In this document: in pieces, positions 13,784-21,462 of the stretch
Layout: the number at the start of each line of letters is the position of its first letter
How positions within the stretch are numbered: position 1 is the first letter of the stretch
NCBI GenBank assembly: GCA_002396485.1
Contig: DGXZ01000005.1
Span: forward strand, 1-26,543
Length of the DNA: 26,543 nucleotides
From: Spartobacteria bacterium UBA5019
Lineage (GTDB): Bacteria; Verrucomicrobiota; Verrucomicrobiia; Chthoniobacterales; Terrimicrobiaceae
Reading direction: 5' to 3'
Program-made: the position numbers and the translations under genes
The notes under the pieces: generated by a model
What the model saw: only the letters and a program-made list of their open reading frames with translations
The model's database searches: none
What the model was told of the DNA's origin: nothing

Positions 13784-16024
13784 TTGAAAACAAAAACCAC
13801 CTCTTCAAAAAGCCCGTCCCGTCCGGCGGCTAAACCCAGTGCGGCTAAGAAGCTCTCGAAGCCTTCCAAGCCGAATGTAAAATCCAACCCCAAGTCCGGC
13901 AAACCTCTGCCGACGAAGTCGGCAAAGCCCGCAGCCAAAAAGCCTGTCGCGGCATCAAAGCCCAAGGTTCCAGCTAAAAAGGCAACCCTATCCCCCAAGC
14001 CCGCCCCCAAGCCTCAGGCCAAAGCATCTGCAAAAAAACCGGCGCCCAAAAAAGCCACACCCAAGGCAAAACCAGTGCCGAAACCTTCAAAGAAGGCCCC
14101 GGCCAAGCCCGTAAAATCTTTACCAAAGAAACCATCCCGCCCGGTTGCTCCGGCTAAGGCCCCCGCCAAGAGCGCACCTGCTAAGAGCGCCAAGCCGGTC
14201 GCAAAACCATCGGCCAAGCCAAGCAGCAAAAAGCCCCAGCTAACGACTCCTGCGAAGCCTGTCAAAGCCTCCCCTGTTCCTGAAAAACCAGAAGTTAAAG
14301 AGGCAGCGCCCGAGGTTAAAAATAAATCCAAGAAGAAGGGAACTTCCGAAGTCTCCAAACCCGATTTAACCGTTGAGCCATTGCCCTTGAGCATCCCCAA
14401 GATGATTCAAGAAAAGGTTCGCGACCTCATTCGCCTGGCCAAAGAGCAGGGCTACCTGACCTACGAAGATCTCGACGAGCATCTTCCCGAGGGCGTCAGC
14501 AACCCTGAGCACTTGGATGCCATCATCAGCCAACTCCGTGGCGTTGAGATTGAAATCATCGAGGCCTCCGACGTCGATCGCGTCAAAGAAGTCCGCAAAG
14601 ATGACGAAGAGGAAGACAAGGAAGAAAAAGAGGAAAAAGAAGAAAAAGCCGATTCCAAACTCGATATTCTCGACGATCCGGTCAGGATGTATCTGAAGCA
14701 AATGGGACAGGTCCCGTTGCTGACACGCGAGCAGGAAGTGGAAATTTCCAAACGCATCGAAGACGCGGAATTGAAAGTCCAGGAACTTCTCTACGGTTTC
14801 GGCTTCGTGGCAAGAGCCCATGTTGATCTCGCTCAAAAGCTTATCGATCAGCGCGAACGCTTCGATCGCGTGATTCTCGACAAAAAAATCGAGAGCCGCG
14901 AACGCTACATGAAAGCGCTCCCCCGCCTTTGCCAACAAGTGAAGCGCGCGACAGACTCGGCTTCAAAACTTTACGCAGAAACATCGCAGTCCGGCTCCAA
15001 CTTGGAGAAACGAAAGAAGTTCGATCGCGCTCTCAAGTCCCTACAGCAATTTTATCCCAAGTTCTTCTTCAAGCAGAAAGTCGTTGAGGATTTTGTTGTG
15101 CTCGTTGAAGAGAACCATCGCGCTGTGACCAATGTGCAAAAGGAACTTGCCAAGCACGCGAAGGATGCGAATCCCAAACTCCGCCGTCAGCACACGGCCG
15201 AGCTCAAGGATATGCAAGCCCGTTTCTGGCTCACTCCCGAGGAACTCAAAGCGCATCACGAGAATCTCAAAATTTGGCACCGACGCGCCCTCAAGGCAAA
15301 AACCGAAATGGTTGAGGCCAACCTCCGCTTGGTCATTTCTATCGCTAAAAAGTACACCAACCGTGGCCTCTCATTCCTCGACCTGATCCAAGAGGGCAAT
15401 ATGGGGCTCATGAAGGCGGTCGAGAAATTCGAATACCGCCGCGGCTACAAATTTTCCACCTACGCGACTTGGTGGATTCGTCAGGCTATTACCCGCTCCA
15501 TCGCGGACCAAGCCCGCACCATCCGTATCCCGGTGCACATGATCGAAACAATTAACAAGCTCATTCGCGTGCAGAAGCAGCTCGTTCAAGAGTATGGCCG
15601 CGAACCTTCGCCGGAGGAAATCTCGGACGAAATCCAGCTTCCAGTCGAGCGTGTGCGTGCCGTTTTAAAGATGGCGCAGCAGCCCATCTCGCTTCAAGCC
15701 CCCGTCGGCGACAGCGATGACACAAGCTTTGGTGACTTCATTGAAGACAAAGGCGCGGAGAACCCTGCCGACATGGCAGCAATCGTCCTGCTCAAGGACA
15801 AAATCAAAGATGTCCTGGAATCACTCACCGAGCGCGAACGCCAAGTTCTCGAGCAACGCTTCGGCCTCGTCGATGGCTACAGCCGCACACTCGAAGAAGT
15901 CGGACGCCAGTTCAAGGTCACCCGCGAACGCATTCGTCAGATCGAAGCCAAGGCCCTTCGGAAAATGCGCCACCCGACCCGTATCCGTCAACTCGAGGGC
16001 TTCCTCGACGCGCACGAAACCTAA
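13784..16024 (+). CDS. rpoD: Primary sigma factor RpoD (sigma-70) with Lys/Pro/Ala-rich N-terminal tail
   Basis: The housekeeping sigma factor. TTG at 13784 is preceded by GGAAAG at good spacing, giving 746 residues. Residues 1 to about 205 are almost only Lys, Pro, Ala and Ser in PAKK/KPAAKK-like repeats, like histone H1 tails. Region 1.1 follows (MIQEKVRDLIRLAKEQGYLT, from about residue 207), then an acidic run of Glu/Lys/Asp, region 1.2 (DPVRMYLKQMGQVPLLTREQ), region 2 (NLRLVISIAKKYTNRGLSFL, YKFSTYATWWIRQAITRSIA), region 3 and region 4 (SLTERERQVLEQRFGL, VTRERIRQIEAKALRKMRHP). An ATG at 14402 would give a tail-less 540-residue form but has no good ribosome site. dnaG-rpoD is the conserved macromolecular synthesis pair; rpsU is not present. 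Confidence 0.97.
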   Translation: MKTKTTSSKSPSRPAAKPSAAKKLSKPSKPNVKSNPKSGKPLPTKSAKPAAKKPVAASKPKVPAKKATLSPKPAPKPQAKASAKKPAPKKATPKAKPVPKPSKKAPAKPVKSLPKKPSRPVAPAKAPAKSAPAKSAKPVAKPSAKPSSKKPQLTTPAKPVKASPVPEKPEVKEAAPEVKNKSKKKGTSEVSKPDLTVEPLPLSIPKMIQEKVRDLIRLAKEQGYLTYEDLDEHLPEGVSNPEHLDAIISQLRGVEIEIIEASDVDRVKEVRKDDEEEDKEEKEEKEEKADSKLDILDDPVRMYLKQMGQVPLLTREQEVEISKRIEDAELKVQELLYGFGFVARAHVDLAQKLIDQRERFDRVILDKKIESRERYMKALPRLCQQVKRATDSASKLYAETSQSGSNLEKRKKFDRALKSLQQFYPKFFFKQKVVEDFVVLVEENHRAVTNVQKELAKHAKDANPKLRRQHTAELKDMQARFWLTPEELKAHHENLKIWHRRALKAKTEMVEANLRLVISIAKKYTNRGLSFLDLIQEGNMGLMKAVEKFEYRRGYKFSTYATWWIRQAITRSIADQARTIRIPVHMIETINKLIRVQKQLVQEYGREPSPEEISDEIQLPVERVRAVLKMAQQPISLQAPVGDSDDTSFGDFIEDKGAENPADMAAIVLLKDKIKDVLESLTERERQVLEQRFGLVDGYSRTLEEVGRQFKVTRERIRQIEAKALRKMRHPTRIRQLEGFLDAHET

Positions 16025-16066
16025 AATTTCGCGCAACTTTGGGCATCAAGCAGGGTTTGGTGTAAT

Positions 16067-16396
16067 ATGAAAAATGATCTTCCGGAGAACGACGAACTGT
16101 GGAATCTGTTGGGCCGAGCCCGCACAGCTTCACCCACGCCGTTCTTCGCAAGAAATGTCCTGAGATCCATTCGACATCTCACCCAAGCGCCAGCGATCCC
16201 CCCGTTCATCCTGCGTTGGATCAACGTCTCGGCGTTCGGGATCCTGCTCCTCGGCTTCAGCCTCTCGCTCCTTCAATCCCCCCAACCCCAAGTCCCAGCT
16301 GAACTCGTCGAGTATTTTGACATCGCGGCCGGACTCGACCAACTCGCCCTCGTCGAAGACCTCACGATCTCAAACTTCGCCGCGAACTCTCTCTGA
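16067..16396 (+). CDS. Small single-pass membrane protein downstream of rpoD
   Basis: 109 residues, family not recognised. The N-terminal part is soluble and polar (NDELWNLLGRARTASPTPFF, then ARNVLRSIRHL), one membrane segment lies at about 49-67 (VSAFGILLLGFSLSLL), and the acidic tail ends in Asp/Leu-rich sequence. Layout and the ARNVLRSIR element recall small proteins found beside sigma-factor genes in Verrucomicrobiota, so an anti-sigma-like or regulatory role is possible, but this is inference only. It starts 42 bp after rpoD and may be cotranscribed. The insertion sequence begins about 40 bp beyond its stop. Confidence 0.65.
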   Translation: MKNDLPENDELWNLLGRARTASPTPFFARNVLRSIRHLTQAPAIPPFILRWINVSAFGILLLGFSLSLLQSPQPQVPAELVEYFDIAAGLDQLALVEDLTISNFAANSL

Positions 16397-16442
16397 GTAA
16401 AAATTCGAGGCTGGCTGGGCGCCGACTGGTTGGATGGCCATC

Positions 16443-16463
16443 GTCCCATAAGCGCTAAGATAA
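16443..16463 (+). repeat. Left terminal inverted repeat of the IS
   Basis: Matches the right end at 17805-17825 in inverted orientation with a single mismatch in the first 21 bases, followed by similar AT-rich bases. Confidence 0.85.
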
Positions 16464-16499
16464 TTATTTCGTCTCTGTAAATATTTGAACCATGCCTGC

Positions 16500-17813
16500 A
16501 TGGATGCAGAATCTGTCTCCGAGCAACTTCCGGTCAACATTGAACGCGATTTCGACTACCTTCTGAGCTTCCTTCCGCGCGGGTGGAAAAAGCAGGCCCG
16601 CTCTTGCGGGGCGTTGAGACGCTGCCGCAAGATTCCGGATGCTTCGGTGCTTTTGCGTCCTTTGCTTCTGCATTTGGCCGAGGGGTGTTCGTTAAGGGAA
16701 ACAGCGGTGAGGTTGAAGGAAGGCGATATTCTGGATCTCAGCGATGTGGCGATCATGGATCGGTTGCGGCAGTCGGAAAAATGGTTCAACTGGATGAACA
16801 ACCGAATGCTTGAAATATGGATTGCCCGAAAGCCTGCGGAGGTCTTTGGATTCGGTCGCAAGATTCTTTTGGCTGATGGAACGCGGATTCAGGAATAAGG
16901 CCCGACGGGATCGGGGTGGATGCTTCACTACGCCATAGGATTGTCGGATTTGAAATGCGAGCAGGCACTGGTGAAGTGAGGTGGCCAATTCCGGAGGAGG
17001 TTTCGGACGCTTTGAAATCCAGCCCGGAGAGTTGTGGATCGGCGACAGGACCTATGGCAAAAAGCCTGGCATCGCTCATACGGTGGCCGCAGGCGCCGAT
17101 GTGATCGCAAGGTTTGCATTCAACAACCTGCCGTTTTTTCACCCGGGCGGAGCGTCATTCGAATTGCTGGCCCAGCTGGGCACGCTCGGAGATTTGCAGG
17201 CCGGTGATTGGCCGGTGGAGTTTACATTTCAGAAACGAAAAATCACGGGGCGGGTGTGCGCTTTGAAAAAAAGTTCCCAAGCCACTGAGAACGCCCTGAA
17301 AGTCGTGCGGCGCAAGGCACAAAAAATCAAAACGAGTCGAGGATCGAGACGCTCGAGGCGGCTGGATACATTTTCGTTTTCACGACATTGAAAGCGGATG
17401 AGGCTTCGGCTGCCAATGTGCTCGAGATCTGGCGTGGAGGCTGGCAGGTGGAGCTTGTGTTCAAGCGTTTGAAATCCATTCTGGGCTTTGGTTATTTGCC
17501 CAAGCGCGAAAAGCAATCGATACGATCGTAGCTTGAAGGAAAACTTCTGGTGGCCTTGCTGCTGGAAGCTCTCCTGGTCAAGGGAGAGTCTTTTTTTCCC
17601 TTGTGGGGCTATCCGCTCCAAGCAACCAAGGGAGCGTAGCCGGTGTCTCTGGCGGAGGAGTCATTGCTTTTCCACCTGATCAAGAACGCGCTGAATCCGG
17701 TGCTGAGTTTGAGTGGGTGTGTAGAAAATTGGGGCCACATCTCCAGCAACATTCGGGAACCCTCAAGAAAAAGGCGCATGCAATGCCGTATAATCAAAAA
17801 TACTTTATCTTAG
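16500..17813 (+). pseudogene. IS4-family transposase, multiply disrupted
   Basis: DDE transposase remnant. Reading from ATG 16500 (or TTG 16485), the frame gives an intact N-terminal part up to LLADGTRIQE with the first catalytic Asp, then an in-frame TAA at 16896. The same frame continues recognisably (GPTGSGWMLHYAIGLSDLK) to a TGA at 16978. A frameshift near 16980-17010 leads to the second Asp block, FEIQPGELWIGDRTYGKKPG. A second shift near 17325 leads to the Glu block, VLEIWRGGWQVELVFKRLKS, followed by a TAG at 17529 where relatives would carry Trp (SIRS-stop-LEGKLLVALLLEALL) and a further stop near 17637. The C-terminal HLIKNALNPVLSLSG is still legible. At least three stops and two frameshifts mean it is inactive. 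Confidence 0.88.
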
Positions 17814-17825
17814 CGCTTACGGGAC
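17805..17825 (-). repeat. Right terminal inverted repeat of the IS
   Basis: Inverted partner of 16443-16463. It lies about 25 bp beyond the stop codon of the neighbouring minus-strand membrane-protein gene, which is therefore not interrupted. Confidence 0.85.
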
Positions 17826-17851
17826 ACTGCCCCTCCGAGGCGGATCGACAA

Positions 17852-18307
17852 TCAATATGGCTGCAGGGATCGCGGGGGGCCGAGGATTTCGCGCCAGACG
17901 ATGGCTTGGCGGAGGGCTGCGGGGGATTTGATTTCGAGCGGGATTTGTTGGGGCTTGGAAGGATTTGGCTTGAGCTTGCGAGCGATGGTGCGCGGCGCGG
18001 GTGCGGGTGCTTTCTCGAGAGCGGGCGTTGGAATTTGCGGCGCGACTTCTTGAGGGGCGACTTCATCAGGCATGGGGATTCCAAATGCCTCGAGGAATCT
18101 GCGCATTTCTTGCTGAGGTGCAGATTCGTGGACCTCGGGAAGGGACGCGGGCGACAGAGCGGGTTCCTGATAGGGGCTTGGCTCCGCCTCCCGACGGGCG
18201 CGCTCGCTCTCAAAACGACGCTGCTCACGACGCTTGCCGGATTGCTCAATGAGCCAGTTGATCAGACTGATCGCTCCAATAATGAGGAGCAGGACGAGTT
18301 GTTCCAT
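17852..18307 (-). CDS. Small membrane-anchored Pro/Ala/Glu-rich protein next to floA
   Basis: 151 residues, family not recognised. One N-terminal membrane segment (LVLLLIIGAISLINWLIEQ, about 4-22) is followed by a basic and charged stretch (GKRREQRRFESERARREAE) and a low-complexity Pro/Ala/Gln linker, then a short conserved-looking tail (PLEIKSPAALRQAIVWREIL). The start is 7 bp after the floA stop, so it is very probably cotranscribed and may assist or localise the flotillin. Most of the protein would face the cytoplasm if the charged stretch stays inside. The Pro-rich middle could be disordered. A distant analogue of YqfB-like floA neighbours cannot be claimed from sequence alone. Confidence 0.7.
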   Translation of the reverse strand: MEQLVLLLIIGAISLINWLIEQSGKRREQRRFESERARREAEPSPYQEPALSPASLPEVHESAPQQEMRRFLEAFGIPMPDEVAPQEVAPQIPTPALEKAPAPAPRTIARKLKPNPSKPQQIPLEIKSPAALRQAIVWREILGPPRSLQPY

Positions 18308-18314
18308 CGCGGAA

Positions 18315-19331
18315 TCAGGCCGGGGTGGATGCTGCCGGCGTGGCTATGGAGTCGCGCATGGCGGTGTCGGACTGGATGTTTTTCAAGCGCATGTAGTCCA
18401 TGACTCCAAGGTTTCCGTTTCGAAAGGCAGCAGAGATGGCCTCCGGGACCTGGGCTTCGGCCTCGACGACCTTGGCTTGCATTTCCTGGGTGCGGGCCTT
18501 CATTTCCTGCTCGGTGGCGACAGCGGCGGCGCGGCGCATTTCCGCCTTGGCCTGCGCGACGACCTTGTCGGCCTCCGCCTGCTCGGCCTGGAGCTTGGCT
18601 CCGATGTTGTCGCCGATATCCACATCCGCAATATCCACAGAAAGGATTTCGAAGGCGGTTCCGGTGTCGAGCCCCTTGGCGAGGACGGTCTTCGAGATGC
18701 GGTCGGGGTTTTCCAAGACATCCTTGTAAGAAACTGCGGAACCGATGGAGGTAATGATCCCCTCCCCGACGCGGGCAATGATGGTATCCTCCGTGGCACC
18801 GCCCACGAAGCGATTCAGGTTGGAACGAACTGTCACGCGGGCGCGCACTTTGACTCCGATGCCGTCGCGGGCCACGGCGTCGATGGTGACCTTGCCGGTG
18901 GCGGGATTCGGGCAGTCGATGACTTTTGGATTGATGCTGGTGCGGACGGCTTCCAGTACGGTTTTGCTGGTGCCCTTGATGGCGAGGTCGATGGCACAAG
19001 CGCGGTTGAAATCGAGCTGCAGCGCAGCCTTGTCGGCTGCGATAAGGGCGAGGACGACGTGGGAAACATTCCCACCGGCGAGGTAGTGGGCTTCAAGCGG
19101 GTCGGTGTCGATAGTGATCCCGGCTTTTACCGCAGTGATGCGGCTGTCAACGATCAGCCCCATGGGCACGCGCCGGAGGCGCATTCCGATGAGTTTGGTA
19201 AAGGAGACTGGTGCATCGGCCAGTTTGGCACGCAGCCAGGTGCCGAAGAAATTCAGCAGGATGAACGCCATGACAAGAGAGGCGAGCAAGACGATTCCGA
19301 AGACAAAATAGACGGCGAATTGTGTTATCAT
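18315..19331 (-). CDS. floA: Flotillin-like protein FloA
   Basis: Membrane-microdomain scaffold. The start at 19331 (MITQFAVYFVFGIVLLASLV) is chosen because it places the family's N-terminal hairpin membrane segment at the very beginning; the open frame runs ten codons further. 338 residues, close to the roughly 330 of Bacillus FloA. Recognisable blocks: LRRVPMGLIVDSRITAVKAG, ALIAADKAALQLDFNRACAI, ARDGIGVKVRARVTVRSNLN, VGEGIITSIGSA, TAFEILSVDIADVDIGDNIG, and the C-terminal EQAEADKVVAQAKAEMRRAA coiled coil. FloA usually pairs with a long NfeD protease; that partner is at 10532-11926 and not adjacent. Confidence 0.95.
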   Translation of the reverse strand: MITQFAVYFVFGIVLLASLVMAFILLNFFGTWLRAKLADAPVSFTKLIGMRLRRVPMGLIVDSRITAVKAGITIDTDPLEAHYLAGGNVSHVVLALIAADKAALQLDFNRACAIDLAIKGTSKTVLEAVRTSINPKVIDCPNPATGKVTIDAVARDGIGVKVRARVTVRSNLNRFVGGATEDTIIARVGEGIITSIGSAVSYKDVLENPDRISKTVLAKGLDTGTAFEILSVDIADVDIGDNIGAKLQAEQAEADKVVAQAKAEMRRAAAVATEQEMKARTQEMQAKVVEAEAQVPEAISAAFRNGNLGVMDYMRLKNIQSDTAMRDSIATPAASTPA

Positions 19332-19403
19332 AGTGGTTGAGAAGCCGGCACAAAATGGCACAATCTTTGCAACACGCGACTAAAATTTGCGTCGAAAATT
19401 CCG

Positions 19404-20201
19404 TTACTCGGAAAAGGCGTCAACCTGGTCGAGTATGACATCCGCAAAACCCGGATCCGTGCCGATGGCGCCGCTGTAAAAGAGCTGTCGACCACGCAGA
19501 TGATACGGGTTGTTTCGAAAAACTTGGCTCTGGCTGGCGGCAGGACCGACATCCTCGGCGATGCCCAGAAGAACCGGGATGTCCTGATAGCTGTGAAGTC
19601 CGTCGGAGATGAAAAACGGCACGACGATGACATTCGGTTGGGCCGCGAGCTTGTCCCATTCCGAAATGAGAGGTGCCTCCTCCATGTAGGCCGAGAGGAC
19701 TTCGGCATACTCGCCGGTCTCTGAAATTTTTTGCACCTGCAGCTTGGCGGCGACGGCGGAGTTTTCGTTGAGACCGGTTCCATGTCCGACAATGAAGAGG
19801 CTTGTTTCCTTGGGCGAAACACCCGGCGCGACCATGCGAGCCTGCTTGATGAGGAGACCGGTCATGGCCTCGTGGTTGCCGGCTGGCTCGCAATAATGGA
19901 TCACCCGATTGCCGATGCGCGTGGTTTTTCCCGAGAGTTCGAGTTCGCGGGGAATGACCGTTTGGGTGAAATAGCCTTCGCTGATGAAATTCGGGACGAC
20001 ATAGACTTCGTCGCTGTCCACCATGCGCAGGACCTCACGGAAGGTAGGCTCCTCTTTCCAAAAACACACCGCCACTTCCGCGAAGATGCCGCGTTCACGA
20101 ATGCTGCGGGCGTGTACGAGCGATGGAGCGCTCGAGTCGGGGTTCACTGTGGAGCCATGGCCCACGATGATGAGGGCGCTCTTGGAGAGATTTTTTTTCA
20201 T
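19404..20201 (-). CDS. Two-domain CbiX/SirB-type chelatase-like protein
   Basis: 265 residues with two copies of the CbiX fold: the first from LIIVGHGSTVNPDSS to about residue 125, the second from LFIVGHGTGLNENSA to the end. Each has the VGHGS/T motif whose His binds the metal or tetrapyrrole, and partner segments EVYVVPNFISEGYFTQ and VIVVPFFISDGLHSYQDIP. Family members insert Co, Fe or Ni into sirohydrochlorin, but no tetrapyrrole gene is nearby and tandem forms are often unassigned. The ATG overlaps the TGA of the glycosyltransferase-like gene (ATGA), so the two are likely translated together. I call it chelatase-like, not a specific chelatase. Confidence 0.85.
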   Translation of the reverse strand: MKKNLSKSALIIVGHGSTVNPDSSAPSLVHARSIRERGIFAEVAVCFWKEEPTFREVLRMVDSDEVYVVPNFISEGYFTQTVIPRELELSGKTTRIGNRVIHYCEPAGNHEAMTGLLIKQARMVAPGVSPKETSLFIVGHGTGLNENSAVAAKLQVQKISETGEYAEVLSAYMEEAPLISEWDKLAAQPNVIVVPFFISDGLHSYQDIPVLLGIAEDVGPAASQSQVFRNNPYHLRGRQLFYSGAIGTDPGFADVILDQVDAFSE

Positions 20202-21361
20202 TCGAGGAGTTCATCGCAAACTTTCGCGGCATCAAAATGTTTTTCTGCATACGCGCGGGCGGCTTCGGAATGATGCGAATAATTTCCAGAAATTTCATCA
20301 AGGGCGTTGGCGGCCTCCTGGGGCGTATTGAAAGCCATGACGCCCTCACCCGAGGGCAGGTGGTCGCTCCAGCCTGTGTCTTGAACCACGACGGGCTTGC
20401 CAGCGGCCAGGTAGCAGGCGCTACGACAACTGAACCACCCGCTGCGCGAGCGCACATAGCCGTTCTTGGCGATGCTCCATTCCCCCTTCGAGTGGGATAG
20501 GAAATCCCGGTAGGTGGTGTAGTCGGGCAGGTGGGTATCCGGCTCGATGATGTGCCAGCCTTTGGATTCCAGCATTTCGGTCGGACGCTTGCTTCCCACG
20601 CCTTGCCCCATGGCGAGGACGAATTTTTCCTTCGTCATGCCGGGCAGTTCAAGGAAGCGCTCAAACTCGATATCCTTCTGCCCGTATTTTTGGCCCTTGT
20701 AATCCTTGGGAGCATAACTGGCCCAGTTCATCACAGTGGTCCAGGCTCCGCTGGCGATGTGGGCGTCGTTTTTCGAAGAATCAAAATCCCTCCAATACTC
20801 GAGCGCGATCGGCTGCACAGTAGGACGCCATTGGAAACCAGCAGTCGGCACTTCGCAGCCCGGCTTGCCAATATTCAGACCAAAAGAATAGTGCCGCTCG
20901 TGTGCGGCAACACGTTTGGCGTATTCGGAGGCGGGATCAGCTGCCAAGCCGATTTGGGTGAACATGGGATCGCCATCCAAAAAAAGTTTCACCGGAATGC
21001 GCTTGGTTTCATCGCGCAGCCAGCAGGCACCGGAAACGTTGGCGAGGACATCCGCCGAGGAAATGATTTTTTCCGCTTCGGCGGAACTGGCGACGCCGTG
21101 GTATTTCTCATCCGCGACATTCCGGTAAATCCAGCGGTCGCCCATGCCAAACTGCTCCATGACCCGAGCCAGATAGGCGGTGTTGTGGGAACAATCCGCG
21201 CTCGGTTCCATCTTCACAGGGTCGTAGGCCCAGGCTCCGGTGTCTTCAAGATACCAGACATCATGCCCCAAGGCTCGGAAGCCGAGTGCATACTGAATGT
21301 AATCCCATGTGACCCCTCCGAACGCATACTGCCCGATCAACCCGGTAACGATAATCCTCAT
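20198..21361 (-). CDS. Glycosyltransferase-like protein (GT-B fold, unassigned)
   Basis: 387 residues from ATG 21361; seven more codons are open upstream, but MRIIVTGLIGQYAFGGVTWD is a natural start with the Gly-rich first strand of a GT-B protein. Middle segments (DVWYLEDTGAWAYDP, IPVKLFLDGDPMFTQIGLA) resemble a family of uncharacterised glycosyltransferase-like proteins, and the C-terminal domain has the usual nucleotide-sugar end: GYVRSRSGWFSCRSACYLAA, GKPVVVQDTGWSDHLPSGEG, then FNTPQEAANALDEI. Acceptor and sugar cannot be inferred. It is the first gene of the run glycosyltransferase-cbiX-floA-membrane protein, although the 72-bp gap before floA may hold another promoter. Confidence 0.75.
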   Translation of the reverse strand: MRIIVTGLIGQYAFGGVTWDYIQYALGFRALGHDVWYLEDTGAWAYDPVKMEPSADCSHNTAYLARVMEQFGMGDRWIYRNVADEKYHGVASSAEAEKIISSADVLANVSGACWLRDETKRIPVKLFLDGDPMFTQIGLAADPASEYAKRVAAHERHYSFGLNIGKPGCEVPTAGFQWRPTVQPIALEYWRDFDSSKNDAHIASGAWTTVMNWASYAPKDYKGQKYGQKDIEFERFLELPGMTKEKFVLAMGQGVGSKRPTEMLESKGWHIIEPDTHLPDYTTYRDFLSHSKGEWSIAKNGYVRSRSGWFSCRSACYLAAGKPVVVQDTGWSDHLPSGEGVMAFNTPQEAANALDEISGNYSHHSEAARAYAEKHFDAAKVCDELLE

Positions 21362-21462
21362 TTGAGCGGAAACTAACTCCACTTGTTCGCGGCGACAAGA
21401 TTCGTGATGTCCGTGAATGGCAGGGTTGCGCTTCGAGCCAGGTTGTTTTTATATAAGGGAGA
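21362..21462. promoter_or_regulatory. Divergent intergenic region with a possible plus-strand promoter
   Basis: 101 bp between divergent genes. On the plus strand TTGCGC at 21425-21430 and TATATA at 21450-21455 could be -35 and -10 boxes (19-bp spacer, longer than ideal), but the -10 lies only 8 bp before the ATG at 21463, so the mRNA would be almost leaderless or the promoter lies elsewhere. AAGGGAGA directly abuts the start codon. Confidence 0.3.

Larger units (their letters stand above)
16439..17829 (+). mobile_element. Decayed IS4-like insertion sequence
   Basis: About 1.39 kb bounded by terminal inverted repeats: left GTCCCATAAGCGCTAAGATAA from 16443 and right, read on the minus strand, GTCCCGTAAGCGCTAAGATAA from 17825; 15 bp (TAAGCGCTAAGATAA) are identical. 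Outside GTCCC the left end reads CATC and the right end CAGT, so the exact tips are uncertain by a few bases. I could not find a target-site duplication in the flanks. The single transposase gene inside is broken at several points, so the element cannot move by itself. Confidence 0.85.

Noticed and set aside
16439..17829. Programmed frameshift instead of a pseudogene in the transposase
   Set aside because: There are three or more stops plus two shifts spread over the gene, including a stop replacing an expected Trp. That is decay, not a single slippery-site event.
18234..19340. 368-codon plus-strand frame antisense to floA
   Set aside because: It mirrors floA almost end to end and has no recognisable domain; its His/Gly/Asp-rich composition is typical of antisense shadows.
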